A stretch of DNA of 64,000 nt from Motacilla alba alba (Eukaryota; Chordata; Aves; Passeriformes; Motacillidae). The notes below the pieces were generated by a model. The model saw nothing but the letters and a program-made list of their open reading frames with translations, ran no database searches and was not told the DNA's origin. The DNA is taken from NCBI RefSeq assembly GCF_015832195.1, contig NC_052031.1, forward strand, positions 11,285,850 through 11,349,849. Reading direction: 5' to 3'. Below are positions 24,401-38,500 of this stretch, in pieces (positions within the stretch are counted from its first letter, which is position 1; each line of letters starts with the position of its first letter). The translations under genes and the position numbers were made by a program.

Positions 24401-26263
24401 TGTTAAAGGCAAACCACTGTAAGCTGAGAACCAGAACCTAAATGTCTAGAAGGAGACCAGGCAACTGGGTATCTACTCTTCCTGTTTGATTGCATTTTCT
24501 GAAGCTACAAAGTCTGTTTATAAAAGTCTAAATCAGAATTGAGCCCGCTAAGTATGAAAGTCTCATATCATGAATGACAAGTCTGGCAGATCTAATGCAG
24601 TGTGAGCTGCTCAGCTCCCAGGTAACTGTGATCTTCCACTGCTGCAGGCAGACCTGCTCTGCTGTCAGTGCTAGCTCCTGTGTCAGCCAGCTGGAGAAAC
24701 TCCTTGGACATATCACAATGCCAGCTGGAGTGCAAGAACACTTTCCTCTCGTAAAGTTAGAATGTCAGATTTAAACAAATATACTTGTAGCATTGTTAGG
24801 AACCCTGTCCAAAAAGAGCAGATGTAATTACATCCACCTGCAAGAACACTGTGCCAGCCCAGCTCAGAGAGGCTTCTGCTCAGGACCATTACTGAGCCAG
24901 GTGAGTGTGAGGAGAGGGAGGAAGAGCAGCACAGGTGTCCTGCATAACACACTGAAACACAGCTTCAGATGGGCAAGAGCAATTTCATCACGTGTCACCA
25001 CGCATGGTAACTATAACTATGTGGGTTTTTTAACCCCATCAGCTGCCTGATGCCATTTTAGTCATCACTAATCGTTATACCTCATCTTAAAATGTCTGCT
25101 GGGTCCTCACATGCTACAGCTGTTAAACTATTTAGAGGCTGATGAAGGAAATTTGTCCTCCCCATACTTCAAAGCAGCTACCTTTCTTTTCTTTATCATG
25201 CTGCATGAGCCTTTTACTTGACTATTAAAAAAAAGCCAGGTAAACACCCGTTCTTTAATTAAGTTAATCCCAGCAGTCACAGAAAGCTGTCAGAGTTATT
25301 ACAAGAATACTGTCTTTCTGCACAACAGAAATGAAAAATAAATGAGCCAGTATTGTAAGTTCAAGGTTCCATAAAGCATGGGCACAAACCCCAAGTTTTT
25401 TTGGACAACTCTTCATCATTAAATTGTTTAGCACTAATTGAAAAAATAACAGGAGAACATCACTACTGCCCATTTTGATGCTGGCAGCTTCTCCAGGAAT
25501 CGTGCCAGACATGGGTGCCCTTATGGTAACAAAGCACCATCTCACTCCTACTGTTCCATGCAACAGAACAACTAGAGTTAGGCATCCAGAGAGATTTAGG
25601 CTGAACAGAAGGGCATGCTATGATTATAAGCACTTAAGGGGCAATACTCTTGGAGAATAGATAGGCTAGATTGGTTTTGAGTTTTTGAGATTCTTAATCT
25701 ATATTTAGGCAAGATTTGAGTGATCAAATGTCTTTAAAATTGAGGCTTAGTGGAGAAAAACACATTCTAAAGACTATTTCCTTTATACTCTAAGCCTTCT
25801 TGTCTGGATGGAAATACAAAAAAAACCAAAAAAAACCCCATAAAATTTAAAACAAAGAACTGAAGGAAAACTTGTCTCTTGGTCGTGCTCCTTTATCTTC
25901 ACAGATGTGTTAGATACCTTTTCGTTTGTGAAATTTAATTACCTGTGTATTTTGGCTTGATCATTGAAATACCCTATTTTATTTTTTAGACCTTACATTT
26001 ACATCACTTCAGCATTTACCATCATCAGGGCTCCAATGCTGTCAGAGCTTGATTTGGCCAGTATTGTCATAGGTTTGGCATCAACCCAGTTTGAATTCAG
26101 AAATGTTATATAATCTCAAAAGTAAATTATTTAAATGCATTCATATTAATATATTTAAATAATTACTCATATGCATGATGTAGTCCATCATACTAATGAA
26201 TAAAATATCAGAAGGCATCTTGGAACACTAATTGATTTCTATTTATAAAGACATTTATGTGCC

Positions 26264-26266
<3 letters not shown>
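21403..26266. other. Unannotated sequence
   Basis: No gene or repeat family is recognised. Base composition is moderately higher in GC around 23000-25050, where several overlapping open frames occur (up to 118 codons, minus strand 23172-23528). None is recognisable, and CpG dinucleotides remain rare, so it is not a CpG island. Confidence 0.45.
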
Positions 26267-26325
<59 letters not shown>

Positions 26326-26376
26326 TATATACACTAACTTTTATATATATATATACATACATATATATGTATATAA
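26267..26376. repeat. Compound (AT)n / ATAC / ATGT microsatellite
   Basis: A pure AT array of about 51 bases (26267-26317) is followed by ACAC-interrupted AT units to 26334. A second array, with ATAC, CATAC and ATGT variants, begins near 26341 and runs to 26376. The second part contains partly self-complementary ATACATAC and ATGTATAT words and could form a cruciform. Confidence 0.95.
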
Positions 26377-29300
26377 AAAGATCTTTGTTTTTCTTGAATA
26401 AGCCTCTTGCCACCTGTTTAACCATTTGTATCTTCATCCTGGGTACTATTTAATCATGAAGCTGATGCAAAAGCCATGTCAGGATTGATATTTATTCTAC
26501 TGTGTAGGAGGTACTAAGATATGATAATATAGCAGGTATCTGACCAGTGGAAGGGAGTGATTCTAGCCCCAGAAAAATTCTTTTTTCTTCATTTTTATTT
26601 CCTGTCTATCATAGGACTACACAAGAAGTTAGGAGTGTCAAGCCACAAGACACGAGTGCCCAAATGAAAACAGAAGCACTTGTTGCCATCCTTCTCTGCT
26701 TCTGTGTAAGACAAAATATGTTCTTGCTGCTCCCAAAGAGATCAGTCTGTCACTGCTGCACAGAGTGGCTCTTCAGAAGATCCAAGCAGACCTCACTGGG
26801 TTCTTGCAGGACACAGTAATGTACCCAAACCTCCAGCAATCTCACAAGGGCATGCCTGTCTTTACAGCATGTTAAGAAAAAATCTGACTGAAAGACATTT
26901 CTAAGAAGCAGAGCTTAAAATGAAATCCTATTGATGAGCCACAAATTGGAAAGTAAAAAATACATCCTTTTATTCAAGTCATTAGTCATTGTGAAGGATT
27001 GCTGGCTCAAAACATTTCAGGTGCATGTGTGGGGAAAGGGGCAAGTCAAGTCTTCCCCTGCAAGGTAGTGCTCTGCTTAATACATCCCACCTGTGGCACA
27101 CCCCTGACAGACTGTAAGCATGATCCAAACCCCACCTGTGGCATCCCTAACCCAGCTCCTGAGTGGCCGCCAAACCAGAAGTCCCACCTGGGGGGAAGGC
27201 CTAGGAAAGCCAAATCAGATTTAACCAGAATGAAACACAACTATATGTTTTGACCCTACTTTCTTGTGGCTTTTTTTTTGTCAGTTAGAGCACCACTGGA
27301 AGCAGCTGTTGCAGATGTATTTGTTCTTTTCTAGATCTCTTATTTTTTTCCTTCTCATTTCTTCCTCTCAGAGTTTGAGTAACTTAAAGGTGGATGGGTT
27401 GGAGTTTGCTAAGTTAAGGGGGCTTCCCTTTGTTAATTTAATGCATTGTGAAATGCTTCATGTTGATTGAAGGTTGCTTTAGACTTTTGCCAAAGTTACC
27501 TGATTTTCTAAAGCTTGCTAGTGAAGTTTTTGTTGTTTGGCCTTCTTGAGAATATCTTGTTGGTGTTTCCTTTTGTGTCTAACTCAGAGTACATTAAAAG
27601 CCTGTTAAGGCCCTCTAAGGGACTTGATGAGGAATTCTCGGGCCTTACACTCATGAAGGTGTCTGTGTCACTCTCATGAACCACCTCAGTATCAAGGAGG
27701 AGGAACAAAATACATTACTGGGTTTGAGGGAGAAAATGACATGCTGGGTATGAAGAATTATCTCTGTACCACAGCCCAGTGCCCCTCCACTGCTGAAGGC
27801 AGCTGGGTGTGTGACTGGCAGGTGACCCACTACAGAGACCTCACATAAATCCAGCACAGCTGGAGGGGGCTTCAGCAGCCAGGAGCTCCTGGTGCTGGGA
27901 ACAGTGAGAGCTGGCAGCTGAGATCCTGCTGCTTTCTCTGTGGCTGGGACCATGGCATCAAGCTACACCAGAAGGAGAAGTGAATACTGTCACTATCAGA
28001 TGCTTTACTGTGTCATCTGCAGATGGGGATCAGTGCCCTTAGTGAGCTTGGTATGTGAGGACCACGCAAAGATAAAAACCAAAAAGTTTCAGAATTTGAT
28101 TATGCTTAACAGATTTCCAGGCAGTCAGACAAAGAAGTGCTTGTACTCCCTTGAAATACTGGCTATGTGCTCATTTAATTACCATGTAATCATTTTTAAT
28201 GAGAATTAGAAATTTGGTTTATTCTTAGTCACTGAAAAAAAATTTCTGGTACTACTGATCTAAACAAAAAGAAGAAATGAAAGAACCAAACACATACTAA
28301 CAACTGATGTCCATGGTTTTTGTATTTTCCATTCAAACACTACTCATGTTGCTATACACAAAAATTTTATGACCAAAAGATAATTTTTGTCATCACTGTA
28401 TCTGGTTTTTAATGTGATATTCTTCATAGCATCTAGTAACAAATGCACAATTATCGGCCTCCAAAGGTTTTTTACAGTATGTACTGCCAATAATAATTAA
28501 GTTGATAATGCCTTCTGAATAAGTGACTATCCAGATCTGTTGACCCATGAGTTAATATTTAACTGAGAAGACTCCAAGGTCAATATTCTCCTAGAACACC
28601 AATAAATCCTAATGTTCATCACAATAAATGGATGCACCTAATACCATATGTACTGGAATTTGTTGCCTGGATGCCCCAATCTTTTTACTAACCAAAATAA
28701 AGGATGTTCAAGAAAGGGGAAAATCTTTGTTATAGGTGTGAATAAAGAGGAAAAGGTGCAGTTGGATCCAGGCCAGGATCCACATTCCATTGTATTGTTT
28801 AAAATAAGATGTCTGTTGTTCTAAAATATGCCAGAAAAAGTTTCCATCTGTAATCAGTCTCATAGGTGGAATACATATTCAGGAATTGGTTTAACGCATA
28901 GCATAAAAAATAATTGCTGCAGTTATAAGAGGTCCAGTAAAAGATTTTATTATGCATTGAATCTAACTCTTATTTAAGGTTAGAATTAAAAGGCAAAATA
29001 AAATCTTTTTTTAAGTCAAAACAGCCTTAAAGCAGCTGCTTGCTTAGTTACTGTTATGAGATCAAAGAGATCAGCCCAATTGCACTGTGAGAAGCAAAAT
29101 GATTAACATATTTTATTTGACTGATTAAGCATGGTAAATAGATACTTCCACAGATAAACTGTATTACCATCTTAAGCATCAGGCTCTAAGAGAGCAGCAA
29201 AATGATGCTACTCATAATTTGTGCTTTAGGAGCAAATGACCTGTGGAAAATCCTGACCCAACTGATTTCAGCTCATAGACTGAAAGCTGTGTTCTGCATA

Positions 29301-30892
29301 TGGATGCAAGGATGGAAAATGTAAGAATGGAAGGATAAATAGTGTAAGTAAACATGTCAGCAGGATGGGAAATCCCATTCCAAGAAGAGGAAGATTACAT
29401 TCAAAAGGTTGCATGTACATACCTTAACTAGTAATTTTATCAGTTTTATTATATGTCTAACAAGACTCACTGCGAGTTTTTCACCCATATAGTTTTTCAA
29501 CACAGGGTAAGATTCATCCTTCCACAAACAAGCTTTCTTGGGCTCTGGGAATTTTTGAGGGAGTGTATTTGTTTTTCCATGTGTATTCATTAGTCCATTA
29601 TTTCTCTATACAATTTCATTGGAATATGGGCTCTCAGCTAAATTCAGATAAACAGATTTTTTTTTTTTTTACCAGAGTGGCATTTATAACCTATATGTCA
29701 AAGTGCATGATCCAATAGCAGTTAGGGGAATTTTCAAATATTTACTTGTATTGCTGTGTTTTCTCTTGTCTATATGCAATGTTAAGAATACATCTCATTA
29801 TTTATTTTTACACTGCCTGACAGCAATTTTGGGGAGGAAAGAATGAGAAATTTTTCTTATTTGCTCGCTCTAGCTACTGATATTTAAATGCAAATTATCT
29901 ACTGTTAGCTGGATTGTTATTCTTATCTCCCTGAACCTTGTCTTTCTTGTATCTCTCATTTGTTCTGCTTTACTATTTGTGAACTGTCTTTTTTAATTCC
30001 TAGAGGCAAATTCCCTCAAGCCTCTTCTAAGATGTACAGTAGTAAACATTCTCTTCTCTCAACTGGTAGAGGCATTCATCTACATTTCAAGTCTCAAGCT
30101 GCTGGAAACTGGAAAATAATCAGAAGATTTGTTTATATATCACTGTTGTTCTAAAGTTCAAACCGTTATAATAAAAAAGTCGTATCCAGTATTCATAGAG
30201 AAAAAATGTCAAACAGAAAACATGGTCATATCAGGTATTCAGAAGACTGAATCTCAAACAATATTGTACTAGGGGAAGGGAACAAAAGCAATTTTGAAGT
30301 TCAATATTTCAGAAAATGTAGGAGATGAATGGCAGGCAAAGGTCTCTTAGTCACATACATTTTTTTTTTCTTGTGCTAAAATCCAAAATTGTAAGATTGA
30401 GCAGAGAGACAATGCCATGAAAACAGTTTGGTTCACTTCTAGACTTAGGAATGTACTGCCATAGCTGAATTTTAATTTCCAGTAAGAAAATTTTATTGCA
30501 AACTGACATTTCTGAACACTTGCAAGATAGAAAATATACTAGCAAAAACATGCATGAGGATGTGAGTTTGACGATGGATTCTTATGAGTTTTCCCAGATT
30601 GCTTTATAAAATGCTTAGGAAAACTGTAGTGAAGACTAAAGGGATGATTCTTCTTATTACAGACAAAATGGATTTAGGAAATAAATACTGGCCTTAACTA
30701 TTTGCAGCTGATTTTATTATTTTAATTGAATTGCCCATTGTAAATGTTAGATTAGGAAAATTTTTCTACATTGAAAAAAAAGAAAACAGCCATAAACAGC
30801 TTTCCATGCATAGCCCCATAAATGCCTTTCTACATTAACAGACCTTCCTGATCAGGTTTTTGTGTGATGCGGCTTTCCATAAAATGGCCCCG
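26377..30892. other. Unannotated sequence with a possible non-coding conserved stretch
   Basis: No gene or repeat family is recognised. CCCACCTG words recur at 27086, 27131 and 27183; the first two share 13 bases. A GC-richer but CpG-poor segment lies at 27750-27960. The stretch at 28880-29180 is TAAT/ATTA-rich and repeat-free (see findings). A T run occurs at about 29657-29670. Confidence 0.4.
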
Positions 30893-30967
30893 CTCGAGTG
30901 GGATTGCTGCTCCAATTGGGACCTCCAGAGGTCCCTTCAAACTTCAGCCATTCTGTGGCTCTGTGAA
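30893..30967 (+). mobile_element. CR1 3' terminal fragment
   Basis: The segment 'TTGGGACCTCCAGAGGTCCC' followed by 'TTCAAACTTCAGCCATTCTG' and 'TGGCTCTGTGA' matches the terminal 50 or so bases of CR1. The part to the left of 30915 is less certain. It is a tail-only insertion, like the one at 1745-1836. Confidence 0.8.
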
Positions 30968-33900
30968 AAGGGAATAAATGTGTTGGTGACTTTCTGCGAA
31001 GGGTACCTGACTACTGTGGTCTCCTCAGAGCCCGTTAGGGTTTGTTCTTGCGGAAAACTGCCAAGAGATTTTAACAAACTTCCCTCCCTTATGACCTGTC
31101 AGGTTCAGACCTCAGTACAGGAGAGCCATTTAAGCACATGAGTAACTTCAATATATAAGCAGTGCCACTAAATCAAGCCTGCAAGGTTTTTACTTATTTC
31201 TTTAATGGGCTATTGATATGCTTAACATTATGCATTTGTGTTTTCACTCAAGCCTCAGCTTTGTCCTGAGTTTCCTTCAAGCTGAGCCCCATCACAGGCC
31301 CTGGCTGTTCAGGGAGGTCAAGTACTAGGGTTGAGTGCCCCTCATTTCTCCTAATTATATCTTTTGGTTGTTTTCTTTCTCTTTATATTGTCACTGCTTA
31401 AAGTTCAGTACCTTTCAAAGCAGATACTCCTATCAGTGTCATGCTGTTAAGTCCCCCTGAGAGAGTTTCATTCTTCACTGCTATTCCTGGCTTATTGCAC
31501 ATGCAGCCAAGCAGAGTACTGACCCCTGGACAGGGCTGGGTTTTTTCATAATCAGCTTCTATGGGGTTATTCTTTGTAAGGTCAATATTTCTGCCTATGG
31601 CCAGGGTAAATCCTCAAATGTTATTTAAATTCCTTCCATCATCTTCTTCCTTCTGTAAGTTCAGAGATAAACTTTTCAGCCTGGTTTTTCTAGCAAATGC
31701 ATTGTTTTATTTAAGTGGGAAAAAGGAAATTTGAGAGTGTATTACCACTTCATCTTCGTGTACGGTTTAACAGCTCAGTAGTAGGATTAACTAGAGAGCT
31801 AAGGACCATGCCACCTGTGACACATTGGAAGTTTCTTTGCAATCTAGAAATGTTTCTATAAACCTGGTCCTCTGGGGCCAGGTTTTTCTCCAGCCTTTGC
31901 TGTTTTGAAACAAGATTATCTTCCCTGACTCCTGTAAGATTGTAATTGACTTGCAAATAAAGTAATTCAGAAGAAATACTACTCGATTTTAGTCACACTG
32001 AAAGAATTACCAGTTATTATCTTTTTCACAGTATAAACTTATACTTTAGACCTTGGTTTTGCTTTCAGTTAAACACATGTGTTTTGAAAAAATAAATACT
32101 AAAAAATTCCAAAATCTAATATTTTCCATTTGTTGCCCAATTGCTAATTTATTTTTATGTAATGAAGAGCTGAGTAGTAGACAATTATTTCATTATGTCT
32201 CTGAAGAAAAATAGCTTATGAAGTATGCTGGAGCATTCTTCAGCTAGGGAAGTAGACCTTAACAGAGCTTGGATACAAATGGAATCTGACAACCAAAAGA
32301 CCATGCTTCATAAATTTTCTACAATATTTTTCCCCGGAAAATTACTTTAAAATGAAATTACCTTTTCTTTTTGAATTGCCTCAAATCCAACAGCACTAAT
32401 TTTTCTAATCACGTACAGCAAGGAAAAAGTCAGAATCTTAATACTTCCACTGCAGGTTTTGTGGTAGTGTCAGTCTATTTTCTCAGGAATTTGTTCAGAT
32501 GTTGTAGGAACTGGCAACAGTATAAAGCATATCACTGGACAGGTCAGAGTACTTATCAGCCATATTCAGGGTTTAGATGACCTTTTCTCAGTGCCAATGA
32601 TGGTGAATTTAATCTTATTAGAAATTTCAGCTGCCGTGGTAATAGGTCACTGATGAATTGTATAGAGAGTTTGTGCAAGAGAGAGGTTTCGTATCTGTTT
32701 TCATTGTATCTAATACAGATAGATAGGCAGTGATTGTGGTCAGATCAGATTTAAACTGAATGAGTCGAAGAGGAGGCTTCAAAGTCTAGACCTGAGCTGT
32801 ATAGGTTTTGTTTCAATAATCGCACTCTTTCAAAGCTTACCTTGTGAGGTCTCTGCCATCCCAAATCAGTAAAATTTTACTCTTATAATGTTCTTCCCAT
32901 GTCTAAAGTAGAAAGAGAAGAATCAGGGTTTTAGTTGGGACATATCCAAAGTGTGACTTCCTAGGAATAGATGGAAATTTTAATATATGCATTTCATATT
33001 TTGGGGAATTAAAATATCACTTTTTGGTTTTTAATCATCTTTAAATCTTAAAAATTTGCTCTCCATATCCACTTTCTTCCTGGGCCACATCAATGTATTT
33101 TTGGAGCCCATTATCATTCAAGTACTTAACACTTGCTTGTTTGCTTCAGTAATCTGAAATATGGATTAGATTTCAATTCATATATTTCTTTGAAGAGTGA
33201 CTCTAATCTTTCATCCATTTTTGTCCTTATGTGAGCCTGTAGTAAGAAATTAAATGCCTGGCTAGTCAAGTGGATATTAAAATACAACGCTAATAAAGAC
33301 GTACTATTGAGCTGAAATATGCAACTTTCAGATGTCATCTTCTTGTCATTTTTCTTCTCTGCAGCACCCTTTCTTAGTCCCACATTACCAATTTAGCTCA
33401 TAGGCTCAAGACTCTTGGGGTTCATTGATGGTGTTTTGCAAAAGATCCATTTCTAAGAACACAATTACATGAATCAGTTTGGTCTACATGCAGTGAAGAT
33501 TAGTGTCTTCCTTCTAAAAACAAGCTTAAGAGCAGAATTTCATTTAGACAGAAAAAAGACGGTATTTTACTATAAAAAAGTTTTTATAGTATTTTAGTGC
33601 ATGAAAATCATTGTGGTATTAAGTCTTTTTTAATGGAAATAATGCTTTGTGAGACCTCTAAACAGGAGGATGACTTAAGTGAATATTTTGCAACCTCTAT
33701 TGTCTCTGTGAATGAAAAGATGACGTCTAGTGACAGCCTAAATAAATATGACTCGTGAGGTTATTGGGATCAATACAGAGTTACCAGTACTCCTATCATT
33801 ATGTCAGAGGGATGCTCTATTCTTTAGCAGCAGAGAGGACATTTTATGATCACCGCACTTTATAGCAACACAAGTACAAGAAAGACTCATCACATTTCTA

Positions 33901-34609
33901 CTTTGTTATACTTTCAACTTCAGCTAGAAGGTCAGACACTTTTACTATATTTTAACAAATTCATGTCAAGAATATTCACAAGCCAGCTATTTCAAAATAA
34001 AGTCCTCATTGCTTGAATGCCTTGCTCACTACTTCGGGTTAACTGCTTCACAGAATCTTGGTTATTCTGTCTTGATATTTATAAAATGCTGCTCTGTAAC
34101 CTTGAAATGAAATGGTCAGGTGAAAGGAAAGCCATCAGTTTGTTACAAAACTATTGTTTTTAAAGTCAAAAAAAAAAAAAGAAAAATAATTCATTGGGGC
34201 GAATCAAGGTTTTCTTGCTTTTGATATTTTCCATTGTTTCTTCTGGCCCTTCTCCAAAAGGAAGTAGAACGCAGCAAGAAATAAAGAATGCTAAATGTTG
34301 AAGTAGTAATTGTATTAAGCTTTGTCAGTCAGAGCTCATTTTTTCTTAACTTTCCATAATGCCATTCATCTGAATTAATCAACTCACGGAGTGTGGTTTG
34401 TGTTTTAAAAAGAGCTTCTCCCCACCACCCCCCCCAAGGTACAGCTCAAAAACTGGCAATTGAAAACAGATACAGAATGCATTAGTGGGATGAAGTTGGC
34501 TGCCTCAACAAAAAATTCAGATTGACAGAACAATTAGGCAAGACTCTCAAGTAGTTCCTGCGTCAGATACAGTTTCTCAGCTGTATTTGAAGGGAGAATG
34601 GCATAAAAC
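30968..34609. other. Unannotated AT-rich sequence
   Basis: No gene or repeat family is recognised. An 11-bp-arm AT-rich hairpin lies at 33568-33591 (TACTATAAAAA, loop AG, TTTTTATAGTA). A 13-base A run occurs at about 34168-34180 and a C-rich run at 34419-34436. Confidence 0.45.
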
Positions 34610-35506
34610 CACTCTTGCTAGAGATAAACCTAGGATCATGGGGATCAAGTGCTTCCTCAGCCGTTTTGCAGATGACTCCAAGCTGGACAGGAGGGCAGGA
34701 GGGTTCTGCAGACAGATGCGAACAGCTTGGATTGGTGGGCCAAAGCCAATTGTATGAGGTTCAACAAGGCCAAGCACCAGGTCCGGCATTTGGGTCACAA
34801 CAACCCCAGGCAGTGCCACAGGCTGGGGCAGAGTATCTGCAAAGCTGCCTGGTGGAAAATGACCAGTGAGTGCTGATCAACAACAAACACTCTGAACAAC
34901 ACTCTGATCAACACTCTGAACACGAGCCAGCTGCACCCAGGGGGCCAAGAAGGCCAGGGGCATCCAGCCCTGTATGAGTAACTGGTGAGGCTACACCTCG
35001 CATCCTGCGATCAGTTTTGGGCCCCTCACTCCAAGAAGGATATTGAGGTGCTGGATTATGCCCAGAGAATGGTAACAAAGCTGGTGAAGGGTCTGGAGCA
35101 CAAGTTTCGTGAGGGGCAGCTGAGGGAGCTGGAGGTGTTTGACCAGGAGAAAAGGAGGCTCAGAGAGGACCTTATCACTCTCTAGAACTCCCTGAAAGGA
35201 GGTCATAACAGGTGGGGTCAGTCTCTTGCCCCAACAAATAATAGAACAAGAAAAAATGGCCTCAAGTTGTGGGAAAGGAGGTTTAGATTGGATACTAGGA
35301 AAAAATTCTTGCCCAAAAGGGTTGTCAAGCACTGGAACAGGCTGCACTTGTAAGTGGCAGTCACCATCCCTGGAGGTATTTAAAAGCTGTGTAGAAATGG
35401 AACTTACAGACATGATTTAGGTCTGGACTCGATAGAGCTGGGTTAAGAACTGGAGTCCATGATTTTAAAGGTCTTTTCCAACCTAAACTATTCTGCGATT
35501 CAGTGA
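34610..35506 (+). mobile_element. CR1 LINE, end of ORF2 plus 3' UTR
   Basis: This is a plus-strand 5'-truncated CR1. At 34650-34680 the catalytic palm motif survives as RFADDSKLD. The fragment at 34985-35185 keeps the ORF2 C-terminus, with [23 protein letters not shown] and [14 protein letters not shown]. The 3' UTR carries 'AGGTTTAGATTGGATACTAGG' style sequence and ends with 'CTTTTCCAACCTAAACTATT' and 'CTGCGATTCAGTGA'. Between the palm motif and the C-terminus, a 12-bp unit is repeated three times (34887-34922). The frame is broken by stops, so the copy is dead. It is less diverged than the relic at 5050. Confidence 0.95.
34887..34922 (+). repeat. Three-copy 12-bp tandem repeat inside CR1
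   Basis: The unit ACACTCTGAACA occurs three times head to tail, the middle copy differing at one base (ACACTCTGATCA). In other CR1 copies this position has a single short 'ATCAACAGCAGCTGAACA'-like stretch, so the array is a local expansion after insertion. Confidence 0.9.
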
Positions 35507-38500
35507 TACTTTCTTAGCAACAACAGTGCAACATTTGATTTACGTAATTAATACAACTCCTCTTGCCACCTGCATAACAGGACAAAAAACTCACTATAAC
35601 TTTCAAAACGCTTTACAATACATTACCCTGGAGTGGTGGCTCCCCAGACTAACACAGGCTAAAATCATCTGAACTGAGGTAAAATACTGAAGGATATTTG
35701 TGGTAAGCAGGGTTTATATGCGTTTCTTCCAGCATTTCTTGGGTCATTACAGGGATCTTTCACAGTCAGTGCAAGGTTTTGTCAGTAATTTTCTATACTT
35801 TCTTTTAAAACTGTAGGAAAAGATATTTTTCCCTGCTACAATACACATCTCTGCTGAGGAATTTTGCTGCAGAACCTAATTGCTATATTATGTTCTCCAT
35901 CACTTCTATGATACCCCAGGGAAGAACGAATGAGAAATTTATAACTGCAAAAGGAATCTTTTCACCCCTTTGGGCAGCTAGATCTTGAAATAGTTTTAAA
36001 TGGTATTTCAGGCATTATTACTTTAGCAGTCATCCTCTTTCTAACCACATCTGGTACTCACTCATCACTTGCCAGTCCAGCAAAAGAATAGTCCTTTTTC
36101 ACCTTAAAATGATCCAAAATGAAACAGTTAAGAGTGTTTTCATTAGGTCTTTATTACAACTCAGTTAATGATTCAAAATTATACTGAGCTAAATGGCAAG
36201 ATTTTAATTCTGTCAGACCCATGAGGTTTTATCTCAAAATAAAATTCACACCAGAATTCATTTGGGTGAACTCAACAAGCCCATTATTTTCAGTTGTTTT
36301 AGCAACTCAGGAACCTGGTGTTGTTTTTCTGAAGATAGTTCCAAACTGAGTTTCATTTTTTCCGCACTTACACTGTGCCACAGTTCTCCCTGACCTAGCC
36401 TTATCTGGTGCAAATCCGAAAACACTCTTCTTCTCAAGCCTTATGATAGAGTATTTAGAACAAAACAAAATATACTTCTGGTTCAGCACTAGTGAGATCA
36501 TCAACATAGTGACTAAAAAAGAGAACAGGTAAATGCTAACTACTCAGGAGAGAAGAATTCATGGCTTTGTGACAGTGTAATTCTTTTGTGCTTGTTTGGT
36601 TCAAATCTTTGCCACAGGAAAATCACCTAGTCAATAGAGAATATGCATTACATCCTTGAATTCATCTTACTTGTATATATTGGAAACTCTCTGTGCACAT
36701 CCACCCTCCAAGCTGTTCTGTAGCAGTCCTCACCAAACGTTTCAAAAAGCCTACAGATCATCTCAGGCTTCAAAGAGACACTGTTACGTATTTCTAGTAG
36801 TTCTGATTATTTTGCTACCTCCTCCTTCCAGATTATTTGCCTGAGTTGCCCATTTGATTCTTTGGCTCAGATTCATCTCATCCATACTCAGATATTCAAT
36901 ATATGTAAAATCAATGGAGCCATTGGTGGCTTGGGTGGACTGAGTCATCCCCAGGGGTGCCATTCCTTCTCCTCTGTCTGAAGAAAGATGCTACAAAGAC
37001 TGTCCATGACACAGAGATTCCTGAGCAAGGCATATAAAGTTACATGCAATGCTCCGAACACGAATTCTCACACCCTTACATGACTTCATTTTCCAGGGGA
37101 ACAATAACAGGGCTTTGGTTTGAGAGGGGTTTGGTAATATTGTAACACCATTTGTGCCTGATGCTTTGGGCGCATCTTTCTTCATGTTGCATTACCAACA
37201 ACTTGTGGATTATAAAACAAGACAACCTGATGTGTAATATTATATAATCAGAGCAGTGATGAGACTCAGGAAAACAGATGGAATTCTTGATTTTCTTTTC
37301 CTTCACAGGCCTTTTGCTTTAATTTTCATATCAGTATTGTCACAAAGTTTAAAGACCTGTTTTCTAATGGCTTCTTAGCAGAACAAGTATTACACTCTAA
37401 TAGACAGCTCTTTCCCATTCAACCCAAGCAACCAAAATGTCCATATTAAAATTTCTAACTTCAACTTTTCTGTGGTATGAGAAATAGTTTGAAGTAAAAA
37501 AAAAACCAAAAATCCTTCTCTCTTATCCTCTCCAGATGCACTTGATATGACAAGGAATGACTCGTATATTGGTGGTAACAAAACAATCTCCACATACAGA
37601 ATTGTACTAGTAGCTATCTGAATCTGGCAAAAAAGGATGAGAGGATAGGAGGAAATGCCCACACCACAGAACAGTGCTGCTGCAGTTTGAAGCCTGAAGG
37701 AACAGAAAAACTTGTTCCATATACCCCAGAAGTAGCCACTCATCCATCCCTCAGCCGAGCTGGGGTAGAGAATGTATGGCATGAATTCATACCAGAGATG
37801 GATATTATTATAATCAAATCAAATGGAGACTAAACTGCTGTCTAACTCTTGCATTCAAACCTTGAAAGTCCATCAAAAGAGTCACAGCACGGACCCCAGG
37901 TGAAATCAAATTTCTTTTTCATCACACTTGTTTAATTTTCTGGACAGTGTCTCTGCCCCTCCTCCTGTTCCTGTACTGTCTGAGTGTACTTAGCTAAATT
38001 TATCTGTTCTTTCTTCATTATCATCAGGAAAGATTCTTTTTATTATCTTTCACTTAACATCATTTTACCCTGATGAAAAATCCCACCTACATACATTCTG
38101 TGAAGCCTGGCAATGTCTGTTTACACACCATGCATCTTTTCTCTCCAACTAATAAAGTGCTGTCACCAATCAGGTTTTGCATCCCATCTGGCAAGAATAC
38201 AACACATTAACCACATAACCTGAGCCTACAGATAACAACTACTCCTCAGAATTATCTAAATATTATTTAATATTGTCATTTATACTAAAATTGAGTGGTA
38301 ACACACTCCTGGCAATACTTGCTGGGGTAATAAATGCTTCTGGTGTTAGGACGGAGGGGGACAACCAGAGGCTATAGGACTTTGAATATTCCCAGAGTCC
38401 TCACAGAGTGTTAGAAACACTGCACTTAGGGTATCATACTGTGAGCAGGAAATGAAAGGCAAATAATATGAAAAGGCTGTGCATTAAAAATGCCAAGGGT

